DNA from: Thermoplasmata archaeon
Lineage (GTDB): Archaea > Thermoplasmatota > Thermoplasmata > Lutacidiplasmatales > UBA184
DNA length: 6,271 nt
Direction of reading: 5' to 3'
NCBI GenBank assembly: GCA_030043405.1
Contig: JASHXS010000039.1
Location: forward strand, 1-6,271
Shown here: one piece after another, positions 1 through 5,946 of the stretch
Layout of the letters: every line of letters begins with the position of its first letter
Position numbering within the stretch: position 1 is the first letter of the stretch
Position numbers and translations under genes: made by a program
Notes under the pieces: generated by a model
What the model was told of the DNA's origin: nothing
Databases searched by the model: none
What the model saw: the letters and a program-made list of their open reading frames with translations, nothing else

Positions 1-158
1 AAGGATACGACCTGCGAGACTGGCGGGAGGCGTTGCTGGTGGTGGAGAAGGGGGCCAGCGGCGGGACATGGGCGGGGGGTGCCCGCACCCGCCTGGTCGA
101 CTTGCCCGAGACGGCGCGGATCCTGGGGGACGCCCTTTCTTTCTTACCTAGGAAGTAA
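1..158 (+). CDS. C-terminal fragment of an unrecognised protein
   Basis: The reading frame beginning at base 3 is open from the window edge to a TAA at 156-158, giving the last 51 residues of a protein (starting GYDLRDWREALLVVEKG and ending ALSFLPRK). Its composition is that of a normal soluble protein: charged residues alternate with aliphatic ones, with no membrane span and no Cys. The DWREALLVVEKG stretch and the later LVDLPETARIL stretch loosely recall the C-terminal end of medium-chain dehydrogenases, where a helix is followed by a 'L-x-E-A/T-A-x-x-L' segment. That resemblance is too weak to name the gene. The start and all diagnostic domains lie outside the window. Its stop is 58 bases before the next gene on the same strand, so co-transcription is possible. 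Confidence 0.6.
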   Translation, partial: GYDLRDWREALLVVEKGASGGTWAGGARTRLVDLPETARILGDALSFLPRK

Positions 159-216
159 CGCTCGGCCGCAAGGCTGATGCCCTCCGGGCGAAGCCCCCCA
201 CCGTAGTGCGGTGTGG

Positions 217-807
217 ATGAGCGAACCTGCACTCTCTCCCGTGGCCACCCCGCCGAGCTTCCGCGTGGAACGTCAGCTGAAGCCCGGACGGTACCGCCTC
301 CTCGAGGTATTCCCCGGACTCGGCCGTACACCGGCGTTCCGCCATTACCCGGGGCCCCCCTCGGTGCGCCACAAGCTGGCGCGCCGGACCGACGTCGTGA
401 TCGCCCGGCAACGAGGCGAGTGGATGTACGTGGCACCCCATGAGATCCCCCCGGATGCCGACGCACGATGGAAACCGTTCGTCACTCCGGACGATGTGGT
501 GGTGACCAGCGGAGAGCACTTGCGCAAGAGCCCGGCCCTCGTCCTCTACCTCGACATCATTCACGAACTGCTGCACATCGTCCAGCGCTGGGATGGCCGC
601 CCCCTGTGGGATGAGGCGTTCAGCTACGTGGACCGTCCGACCGAGCTCGAGGCGTACCGATTCGGCATCCGCGAGGCGCGGCGGCTCGGCGTCGGCGACG
701 AGTTCCTGGACGATTACCTCCGGGTGCTGTGGGTCACTGCCAAGGACCATCGACGGCTCCTGCGGAACCTCGGGGTCGTCCCACGCCCCGCGAAACGCTC
801 CCGCTGA
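217..807 (+). CDS. Small zincin-like protein with HExxH motif (putative metallopeptidase)
   Basis: A 196-residue soluble protein without signal peptide or membrane span. Numbered from the ATG at 217, residues 114-120 read DIIHELLH with the HExxH signature at H116, E117 and H120. A second conserved-looking block, DRPTELEAYRFG, lies about 20 residues later and offers E143 or E145 as the third zinc ligand, the spacing expected of gluzincin-type metal sites. This predicts a Zn-dependent peptidase or a zincin-fold protein; the substrate cannot be inferred. The C-terminus is basic and helical (KDHRRLLRNLG). A GTG at 211 in the same frame would add only two residues; I prefer the ATG because no clear ribosome site favours either. 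Upstream lies the end of another plus-strand gene, 58 bases away. The HExxH-plus-E pattern is seen directly; catalysis is inference. Confidence 0.82.
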   Translation: MSEPALSPVATPPSFRVERQLKPGRYRLLEVFPGLGRTPAFRHYPGPPSVRHKLARRTDVVIARQRGEWMYVAPHEIPPDADARWKPFVTPDDVVVTSGEHLRKSPALVLYLDIIHELLHIVQRWDGRPLWDEAFSYVDRPTELEAYRFGIREARRLGVGDEFLDDYLRVLWVTAKDHRRLLRNLGVVPRPAKRSR

Positions 808-990
808 CGGGGGTTTCGCCCCTCTTCGAATCCCGCCGTCTGAGCCAGTCGGCTACCCCCCCTTGCTCTCCGGGGTCGGCGCGCCTAGGGAGGGATCGAT
901 GGGCGGACCCCCTTCTGGGGGGCCGGGATGAGGACGCCCCCTCGGAGGAAGTATTATTCCCCCACCCCAACATCTTGCCTTCGGTCCCCC
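808..990 (+). other. Intergenic region before the surface-protein gene
   Basis: No convincing gene lies here. Just after the zincin stop, GGGG (810-813) and CCCC (819-822) could form a four-pair hairpin around TTTCG. A second one, CCCCC (908-912) with GGGGG (917-921) around TTCT, is also possible. Neither is followed by a T-run, so they are weak terminator candidates at best. The frame of the downstream gene is open back to an ATG at 928, but the added residues (RTPPRRKYYSPTPT...) look like translated non-coding DNA and would bury the signal peptide. The AT-rich patch at 951-958 is the only good promoter candidate. Confidence 0.55.
951..958 (+). promoter_or_regulatory. Candidate archaeal TATA box for the surface-protein gene
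   Basis: GTATTATT stands out as an AT-rich octamer in very GC-rich surroundings. It is preceded by a purine-rich stretch (CGGAGGAA, 943-950) that could act as the TFB-recognition element. In archaea transcription starts about 25 bases downstream of the box centre, here near 980, just before the ATG at 991. This supports 991 (or 1006) as the start and argues against the ATG at 928, which would lie upstream of the promoter. It is inferred from position and composition only. Confidence 0.45.
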
Positions 991-1000
991 ATGACCGAAG
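979..1000. repeat. 8-bp perfect inverted repeat spanning the start codon of the surface-protein gene
   Basis: CTTCGGTC (979-986) is followed after six bases (CCCCAT) by its exact reverse complement GACCGAAG (993-1000). The ATG chosen as start (991-993) lies at the loop/stem border. It could be a dyad operator overlapping the predicted transcription start. If transcripts begin upstream of 979, it could instead be an RNA hairpin masking the start codon. An 8-bp repeat with a short loop is expected by chance about once in a window of this size, so function rests on its position and on recurrence of the half-site elsewhere. Confidence 0.35.
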
Positions 1001-2502
1001 TCGCGATGTCCAGAGCTCGCCTACCCGCACTGAAACTCGGTTTGGCCGTCGGCGTTGCCTTGGCGATGCTGTTGGCCGCGGCGTACTTTGCAGTCCCCGT
1101 CCAGGCGGCCCCGGCGAGCGCCGGAGTCGCGGTCGCGGGCGGTTCGACCCAGCAGTGGGCGTTCGGGGGCACAGCCTCCGCGTCGTACTCGTGCACGGGG
1201 TCGGCCTGCGGGGCGAACAGCACCCTCGCCAGTCTCGACCTCCGCTACTACGTCCAGTACGTGGTGATCTACACCTCCACGAACATCTCCTCCACCCAGA
1301 CCCAGATCGAGGTCCAAGAGGCGGTCAACGCGAGCGTGAGCCTCTCTGCGAGCGAAAGCGGGCTCAGCCTGGCGGCCACCGTGACCGGCCAGGAACAGGC
1401 GACCGGCTTCACGAACCTCACCAACGCCGGCTCTGTGAACGTCAGCGGTAGCGGGCCCACCACCGCGCTGGCGATCCTGAACGCGGGCTCTTCGGAGGAG
1501 TTCAACGTCAGCGCGACCCTCACCGTGTCGAACGCCAGCTCCCCGTCCACTTCGGGGTCCGAGAACTTCGACTTGGGTGGCAACGAGGCGAGCTCGGTCA
1601 GCTTCTCCCCGGCGCTCGGTCTGGTGCCGCTCAACCCCACGCCGGGCGAGTCCTGGAATGCCTCTTCGGCGTACACGGCTTCGGGTCACTACACCGCGGG
1701 CTACAGCGTCAGTGAGAACGTGGGCGGCCAGTCGTATTCCGACGCCAACTGGACGAGCTACGCCGTGGCGCCGTCCGGCACCCTCTGGGTGAACGGAACG
1801 GACCTCGGCGCGTTCACCCTGACGGACAACTACACCACACCGCCGACCAGTGTCACGGCCCAGGCGATCCTCCTGGAGTTCTCGAACGGGGCCTTCAGCG
1901 GGTCGGACGGCTACCTGCTCGCTCCGAACGGCATCTACGACGGGCTCGACGGGGGGATTGGGGTGGGTCTCATCGCCGGTCAGCACCCGGCCCAGAGCTC
2001 GATCACTTCCTCGAGCGAGTCGACGTACTACCAGAGCGGTGTGGGATTCATCGGGGTCGATGAAGGGACCAACGCGTCCGCGGAGGGCATCCCGGGCGCT
2101 TCCTTCTCGCTCCAGGCCGGCCCGGAACCGGTGAGCGTCGCCCAGTCCCAGTACAGTGGGATCGTCTCGCCGTCCTCCTCGTCCTCGAGCAGCTTCCCGT
2201 GGATCTGGGTGGCGGTCGCGGTCGTCGTCGTGGTCGTCGTCCTCGCGGTCCTGCTCATGGTCCGCCGGGGGGGTCGGAAGACGACGGCTGCCCCGGCCCC
2301 AGGTGCGGAGAACCCCGCGATGTCCACCGCCCCCGGAGCGCCAGCCGGCCCGACGGGCCCGGCCACCTCATCGGCCCCCGCGATGGCAGCCCCCGCCGGT
2401 GCGGCCGCCGTGGCGCCCATCTGCCCCACCTGCGGGCAGCCGGGGACGTACGTCGCCCAGTATGGGCGGTACTACTGCTGGACCGACAAGCAGTACCTCT
2501 GA
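991..2502 (+). CDS. Secreted, membrane-anchored surface protein with cytoplasmic C-terminal zinc ribbon
   Basis: 503 residues in type I topology. Residues 1-39 form a signal peptide: basic start with R8, R10 and K15, hydrophobic core 16-35, and likely cleavage after VQA at 39. The ectodomain (about 40-394) is rich in Ser, Thr, Gly and Ala and holds 12 N-X-S/T sequons, as in glycosylated archaeal surface proteins; I recognise no named domain in it. Seven consecutive Ser (395-401) lead into a single span (404-424) containing seven consecutive Val, followed by a basic stop-transfer, RRGGRK. The tail is an Ala/Pro-rich linker ending in a short zinc-ribbon-like module: C478-x2-C481, then C496-x2-D499, with the last ligand Asp instead of Cys. 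The start at 991 was chosen because it follows the TATA-like box and gives a proper signal peptide; 1006 also works. The role may be cell-surface structure or sensing with a cytosolic contact, which is inference. Confidence 0.85.
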   Translation: MTEVAMSRARLPALKLGLAVGVALAMLLAAAYFAVPVQAAPASAGVAVAGGSTQQWAFGGTASASYSCTGSACGANSTLASLDLRYYVQYVVIYTSTNISSTQTQIEVQEAVNASVSLSASESGLSLAATVTGQEQATGFTNLTNAGSVNVSGSGPTTALAILNAGSSEEFNVSATLTVSNASSPSTSGSENFDLGGNEASSVSFSPALGLVPLNPTPGESWNASSAYTASGHYTAGYSVSENVGGQSYSDANWTSYAVAPSGTLWVNGTDLGAFTLTDNYTTPPTSVTAQAILLEFSNGAFSGSDGYLLAPNGIYDGLDGGIGVGLIAGQHPAQSSITSSSESTYYQSGVGFIGVDEGTNASAEGIPGASFSLQAGPEPVSVAQSQYSGIVSPSSSSSSSFPWIWVAVAVVVVVVVLAVLLMVRRGGRKTTAAPAPGAENPAMSTAPGAPAGPTGPATSSAPAMAAPAGAAAVAPICPTCGQPGTYVAQYGRYYCWTDKQYL

Positions 2503-2559
2503 GCATCGCCGCCGAAGAGGCCGGACCGACGGCCAACCCCTTCCCGTCGTGAGGCGAGG

Positions 2560-3072
2560 GTGGTGCTCGCTTCGATCCGCTGGGCGAGCCCGGCCGATAT
2601 CCCCCGCCTTGTGGAGCTCCTAACGGAGGCCGCGACCTGGGCGAGGGCCCGGGGAATCGAGCGGTGGTGGCCCGTCCCGTTCCCCTCCGAGTGGGTGGAG
2701 CGCCGGGTCGCTCGCTCCGAAGTGGCGGTCCTGGTCGAAGGGCCACAGCTCCTCGGCACGTTGACCCTGCTCCGGGAGGACCCGGTCATGTGGGGCCCCC
2801 AGGCGCCCGGGGCAGGGTACGTCCACCGACTGGCCGTGCGCCGCAGTCGGGCGGGAGAGGGACTGGGCCGCCGCCTGCTCGAATGGGCCGATGGCGTCGT
2901 CCGCGAGCGGGGAGGCTCGCAGCTGCGCCTCGACTGCCTGGAGTCGAATGTCTCGCTGGTGAACTACTACCGGGGGCTGGGCTTTCGAGTCGTCCGGTCG
3001 GTCGTGGGGAACGTGCCGGGGGAGAGTCGCGCGTCTGTACTGCTCGAGCGACCGGTGGGGGCCTCCCCCTAG
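2560..3072 (+). CDS. GNAT-family N-acetyltransferase
   Basis: A 170-residue single-domain protein of the GNAT superfamily, which transfers the acetyl group of acetyl-CoA to an amine. Strand 1 and helix 1 are seen as SIRWASPADIPRLVELL, then a WARARGIERWW segment typical of one common GNAT subgroup. Motif A is at about 89-110 (HRLAVRRSRAGEGLG then RRLLEWA), with the Gly-rich acetyl-CoA loop at 97-103. Motif B is LRLDCLESN at 122-130, followed by LVNYYRGLGF at 133-142. All core elements are present and the length is normal. The start is a GTG at 2560 (or the adjacent GTG at 2563), with a purine-rich GAGGCGAGG directly before it; no ATG is available upstream. The frame is the same as the surface-protein gene, whose stop is 57 bases earlier, so co-transcription is possible. 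The substrate cannot be inferred. Confidence 0.9.
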   Translation: MVLASIRWASPADIPRLVELLTEAATWARARGIERWWPVPFPSEWVERRVARSEVAVLVEGPQLLGTLTLLREDPVMWGPQAPGAGYVHRLAVRRSRAGEGLGRRLLEWADGVVRERGGSQLRLDCLESNVSLVNYYRGLGFRVVRSVVGNVPGESRASVLLERPVGASP

Positions 3073-3078
3073 CCCCGC

Positions 3079-3777
3079 TCAGAACCCGACGCGTTCTCGG
3101 ACCACGGCCCAGCGGGTCGGCTCGATCTTGGCCTCGCAGATCCGGCTCACGGCCGCCACGAAGGGCGGTGGGGCCCCCCGGCGCAGCCCTCCGAGGAGCC
3201 CCGTGAGTTCCGCGTCGTTCAGGTTCGGGAGCATCCAGCCCAGGATCGCGAGGAGGCGTTCGGGGGGCATTCGGCCCACGATGGTGGCCCGCATCGCGAG
3301 CAGCTGTTCGTCCGTAAAGTGGGCCTGCATCAGGGGTACGAGTTCCGTCTCTTCCCGGTTCATGTGGGTGAGGTACGCCGCGAACAGCTCGTTTGCCGCC
3401 CGGTTCAACTCCGCCCCGGCGCCCCGTCGGTCGGCGGGAGACGGGAGGCCCTGCAACCGATGCCCCGCCGCGGCGATCGCCAGCTCCCGGCGGGTCAGCT
3501 CTTGGTGCTCCCTGATCAGGGAGGTAATCAGGGCGTTTCCCGCGCGGGCGGCGGGCGGGAAGACGACCGACTCCTCGTCGTTCGCGTGCATGCTCAGAAT
3601 GCACAGCGCGCACCCGGCACTGCGCGCGGCAGTGAAATCGTTCTCGAGGTCCGTGAGCAGGGCCTGGGTGGTCTCCGCGTCGGTGAAGTCCAGGGTCTGT
3701 AGTCGGGTGGAGAGGTTGTAGATCATGCCTCGAAGGCCCTTGTGCACCGGGGTGAGCGGGTCTTCGGTCGCCGGCAT
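3079..3777 (-). CDS. Hemerythrin-domain (HHE cation-binding) protein with C-terminal helical extension
   Basis: 232 residues. The N-terminal part (about 5-150) is a four-helix hemerythrin-like domain with the expected di-iron ligand pattern: H12, H64-x3-E68 (HANDE), H91 and H138-x3-E142 (HMNRE). Such domains bind a non-haem di-iron centre and take part in O2 or NO binding, iron handling or sensing. The last 80 residues form a second helical part (MRATIVGRMPPERLLAILGW, then MLPNLNDAELTGLLGGLR), a tail seen in a subset of hemerythrin-domain proteins. No signal or span is visible, so it is cytoplasmic. Two Cys (C56, C59) lie in a C-x2-C just before the H64 helix. It is the second gene of a minus-strand unit, starting 15 bases after the SRPBCC stop, and converges on the GNAT gene with a 6-base gap. 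The physiological ligand is unknown. Confidence 0.9.
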   Translation of the reverse strand: MPATEDPLTPVHKGLRGMIYNLSTRLQTLDFTDAETTQALLTDLENDFTAARSAGCALCILSMHANDEESVVFPPAARAGNALITSLIREHQELTRRELAIAAAGHRLQGLPSPADRRGAGAELNRAANELFAAYLTHMNREETELVPLMQAHFTDEQLLAMRATIVGRMPPERLLAILGWMLPNLNDAELTGLLGGLRRGAPPPFVAAVSRICEAKIEPTRWAVVRERVGF

Positions 3778-3780
3778 GGT

Positions 3781-3790
3781 GGTTCGAACC
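3781..3790. repeat. 10-bp perfect palindrome in the intercistronic gap
   Basis: GGTTCGAACC fills most of the 15 bases between the stop of the SRPBCC gene and the start of the hemerythrin gene. It may be a small operator or processing site, or chance. It resembles a tRNA T-loop sequence, but no other tRNA element surrounds it. Confidence 0.25.
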
Positions 3791-3792
3791 GG

Positions 3793-4248
3793 TCAGGCGG
3801 AGAGCTCGTCCGCCGTGGACCGGAGGTCGAGGCCCTGTTCGAGGAACGCTCTCAGGTTCAACAAGTAGTACGCCCAGCCGGACTCGATGGCTCCGTACAG
3901 CGCGATCCACTTCTTTCCGCCCCGGAACCCCCGGTGGGTCAGTTTCAGCACCGTCCCCTTGCCTTTCGCCCGCAGCTCGAAGCGGGCCTCGGTCTCGAAG
4001 GTCTTGCCGTTCGGGAAGCGATCGACCCAGTCGATGTGGAGCCGCTTGGGACGAACGGCGGCCGTGACCCGGCCCTGCATCGTGTACTCTCCCCACGTGA
4101 GGTGATACCGCCCGCCCTCGCGGGCGCTCACCTCGGCCCGCTCCGCGAACCACTTCTTCAGCTGGGCCGCGGAGGTCAGGGCCGAGAACACACGTTCGGG
4201 CGGCGCGGCGTACAGGAAGGTATGCCGAATCGGCGGAACCTTCGCCAT
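3793..4248 (-). CDS. SRPBCC / AHSA1-type domain protein
   Basis: A 151-residue single-domain protein of the SRPBCC (Bet v1-like / AHSA1) fold, a beta-sheet wrapped around a long C-terminal helix that forms a hydrophobic ligand cavity. Visible landmarks are the opening strand and helix (RHTFLYAAPPERVFSAL, 8-24), the WF of the 'lxxWF' turn at 33-34, and the central strands YHLTWGEYTMQGRV and RLHIDWVDRF. A further strand TFETEARFEL follows, then VLKLTHRGF and the closing amphipathic helix ESGWAYYLLNLRAFLEQG, typical of AHSA1-like proteins. Members bind small hydrophobic ligands or interact with chaperones; the ligand here is unknown. It is cytoplasmic, with no signal or span. It is the first gene of a two-gene unit with the hemerythrin gene. 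The ATG at 4246-4248 is the natural start; upstream sequence diverges toward the VOC gene. Confidence 0.9.
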   Translation of the reverse strand: MAKVPPIRHTFLYAAPPERVFSALTSAAQLKKWFAERAEVSAREGGRYHLTWGEYTMQGRVTAAVRPKRLHIDWVDRFPNGKTFETEARFELRAKGKGTVLKLTHRGFRGGKKWIALYGAIESGWAYYLLNLRAFLEQGLDLRSTADELSA

Positions 4249-4332
4249 GGCCGGGACATGGGCTCCCGCTATTGAAGGGATAGGGTGGCTGCCTCCACCT
4301 GCCTTATCGGACGACCCGGCCTCTCGCCGGCG
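4249..4332. promoter_or_regulatory. Divergent promoter region between SRPBCC and VOC genes
   Basis: Eighty-four bases separate the two divergent starts, so both promoters should lie here. The least GC-rich patches are around 4269-4282 (CTATTGAAGGGATA) and 4303-4310 (CTTATCGG). The first lies about 26 bases upstream of the SRPBCC ATG on the minus strand. The second lies about 26 bases upstream of the VOC ATG on the plus strand. Both spacings would place archaeal transcription starts at or next to the start codons, giving leaderless or nearly leaderless messages. Neither patch is a strong TATA consensus, so this is positional inference. Confidence 0.35.
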
Positions 4333-4764
4333 ATGCCGCCCCGTCGTGCCCCGAAGGTCGAGTTTTCCCGGACGCGCCTACTGGTCAAGGACTTTGACCG
4401 CTCGTGGCGTTTCTACCGAGACGTTCTCGGGCTCACGCCCGTGCCGGGTCACGGCCAGCCACCGTACGGCGAGTTTCGGCCCGCCGCCGGCGCGATGGTC
4501 TCCCTCTTCGAGCGGAAGGAGATGGCGAAGGCCGTCGGGCTGGGCACCGGGCGGTACAATCCCCGTTTCACCGGCCGTTCCGCGCTCATCCTGGAAACGG
4601 CGGATGTCGACGCCTTCGCTCGCTGGCTGAAGCGCAAGAAAGTGCGGATCCTCGCCGGCCCGGCCGACCGGCCGGTCTGGGGCCTGCGGACCGTGCACCT
4701 GCAGGACCCCGATGGATACCTGATCGAGCTCTTCAGCAACATGCGATCACCGCCCCCCCGCTGA
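4333..4764 (+). CDS. VOC-fold protein (glyoxalase / bleomycin-resistance / dioxygenase superfamily)
   Basis: 143 residues when started at the ATG at 4333; a GTG at 4285 in frame would add 16 non-conserved residues, so I prefer the ATG. Two beta-alpha-beta3 modules are visible. The first has RLLVKDFDRSWRFYRDVLGL (15-34), the classic 'V-x-D...FY...LG' signature. The second has ALILETADVDAFARWLKRKK and ends in VWGLRTVHLQDPDGYLIELF (115-134), the usual 'RD/QDPDG-x-x-IEL' closure with E132. The metal-binding His expected early in each module is absent (R13/T14 and S83/A84 at the equivalent places). Metal-dependent glyoxalase activity is therefore doubtful, and a binding, resistance-type or altered catalytic role is possible. 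It is soluble, diverges from the SRPBCC gene and converges on the next gene, 15 bases away. Family assignment is firm; function is unknown. Confidence 0.88.
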   Translation: MPPRRAPKVEFSRTRLLVKDFDRSWRFYRDVLGLTPVPGHGQPPYGEFRPAAGAMVSLFERKEMAKAVGLGTGRYNPRFTGRSALILETADVDAFARWLKRKKVRILAGPADRPVWGLRTVHLQDPDGYLIELFSNMRSPPPR

Positions 4765-4779
4765 GGGCCGCTCCGGACC

Positions 4780-5946
4780 TCACGCCCGGTCGCCAGTCGG
4801 GTCCGCGGGGCGTCGGGGCCACGCGGCGAAGAGACCCGGGGCCGGCCCGAGCGAAGGGCCGGGGGAGCCGGCGCCGTTCCCACCGGAGGTCGAGGCGACG
4901 CACGAGAGATTTTGCGCGTTGGGCGACGAGACGTCCGGGTGGATACAGTAGTCGTCGATGGTCCAATTGTAGTTGAACGAGGCGCCGCCCACGGCCCCGT
5001 CCTCCGAGCCGAGGTTGGCTTCGTCGAGGTGGAAGGCGGAGAATCCGCCGGTCGGTCCCGTCCAGCACGAGACCGCGGGCATCAACGCCTCGACCTCGAC
5101 CAGCAGGGCGCTCAGGTTCACGCCGAGCTCGCCGGCGGAGAGACCCTTCGTGGCCTGGCCGTCGTAGGAGAAGTCGAAGCTGACGTTCGCGTTCGTCCCG
5201 TTGTCGACCCCGTGGCACCACCAACCGACATCCCAGGGCTGTACCGAGAGGATCCCGTCGCGGAGCGTCGCGGTCGACCAGTGCACGTACTGGAACGGGT
5301 AGCTGATGTTGTGGGCCAGGAACGTTTCGACCTCCACGAATGGCCCGACCTCGTACTGAGGGGGCAACGTTTCGGTGAAGAAGTCGTCGAGCGAGAGGTC
5401 GTAGCCGGTCACCGCCGAGGTGGGGGGCGCGTTGAAGTCGTAGTTGATGGTGAACCAGTCATTTCCGGAGGCGACGGAAGCCACCGTCTGCGGCAGGGCC
5501 CACGTCGAGCTCTGGTTCGTGTACGTGGAGAACGCCCCGTCCCAGAAGTTGACGCCGTACGTCACCTGCGGATACGAGAACCAACCGCCCGCCGCGCCGA
5601 CCTGGCTCCAGTTGGCGTAGGCGAACATCGACCCGGTCTCCGCGTCGTAGCACATCCCGACGTGGCCCGTCGTCCCGGACGGCACGTCGTAGGTGTTCGC
5701 CTGGAACACGCCCTCGTCGAGGTTGTAGGTCGGTCGAGGCACCCCCGGCGTTCCCGTGATGCAGCCGGAGGGCGTCGTCGGGGAGGGTAACAGGTCGATC
5801 CCGGAGCCAACCGGCGTCGGGCCGGATCCCGTCGGGCTCGAGGGCCGGAGCACCCAGATGGCGGCCCCGACGATGGCGACCGCGACCACCACGGCCACGA
5901 TCGCGGTCCGCCGCCCGCGCCTTCCTCCCGAGGTCGGACCGGACAT
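4780..5946 (-). CDS. Membrane-anchored extracellular GH12-like protein (putative endoglucanase-type glycosidase)
   Basis: 388 residues. A short basic N-terminus (GGRRGRR) precedes one hydrophobic span (14-33), then a Ser/Pro/Thr/Gly linker to about 60, so the rest is outside the cell. Eight N-X-S/T sequons and six Cys (62, 99, 244, 294, 334, 349) fit an exported, disulfide-containing protein. The body follows the motif order I know from glycoside hydrolase family 12: GGWFSYPQVTYG (120-131), LPQTVAS with FTINYDF (151-171), GYDLSLDDF (181-189), VEVETFL (204-210), NVSFDF (254-259), and GSEDG (313-317) shortly before NYNWTI. By this alignment E205 would be the nucleophile and E315 the acid/base. 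The usual E-x-M-I-W reads E-V-E-T-F. The C-terminus is Gly/Pro-rich with no second span. Start 5946 was chosen because the frame extends upstream only to an unlikely TTG at 6156. It could instead be a related non-catalytic jelly-roll protein. Confidence 0.72.
   Translation of the reverse strand: MSGPTSGGRRGRRTAIVAVVVAVAIVGAAIWVLRPSSPTGSGPTPVGSGIDLLPSPTTPSGCITGTPGVPRPTYNLDEGVFQANTYDVPSGTTGHVGMCYDAETGSMFAYANWSQVGAAGGWFSYPQVTYGVNFWDGAFSTYTNQSSTWALPQTVASVASGNDWFTINYDFNAPPTSAVTGYDLSLDDFFTETLPPQYEVGPFVEVETFLAHNISYPFQYVHWSTATLRDGILSVQPWDVGWWCHGVDNGTNANVSFDFSYDGQATKGLSAGELGVNLSALLVEVEALMPAVSCWTGPTGGFSAFHLDEANLGSEDGAVGGASFNYNWTIDDYCIHPDVSSPNAQNLSCVASTSGGNGAGSPGPSLGPAPGLFAAWPRRPADPTGDRA

Noticed and set aside
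928..990. N-terminal extension of the surface protein from the ATG at 928
   Set aside because: The added 21 residues would place a Pro/Arg-rich stretch before the signal peptide, and the TATA-like box at 951-958 would lie inside the coding region.
1021..1986. 321-codon minus-strand open frame opposite the surface-protein gene
   Set aside because: Its composition is extreme in Arg, Gly and Val with no recognisable motif. The plus-strand frame has a signal peptide, sequons and an anchor.
2173..2262. Low-complexity repeat (poly-Ser then poly-Val codons) as a possible DNA repeat element
   Set aside because: It is explained by the Ser linker and Val-rich membrane span of the surface protein; codons vary and there is no unit repeat beyond the amino-acid run.
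3776..3795. tRNA-like TTCGAA T-loop sequence
   Set aside because: No matching T-stem, anticodon arm, D-arm or acceptor stem can be found around it, and both sides are coding sequence.
2786..4153. 455-codon open frame on the minus strand across the GNAT, hemerythrin and SRPBCC genes
   Set aside because: It overlaps three genes with clear family signatures. Its translation is Arg/Gly/Pro-rich, as expected of a shadow frame in GC-rich DNA.
4912..5790. 292-codon plus-strand open frame opposite the GH12-like gene
   Set aside because: It is a shadow frame dominated by Arg, Val and Gly. The opposite strand carries the coherent secreted protein.
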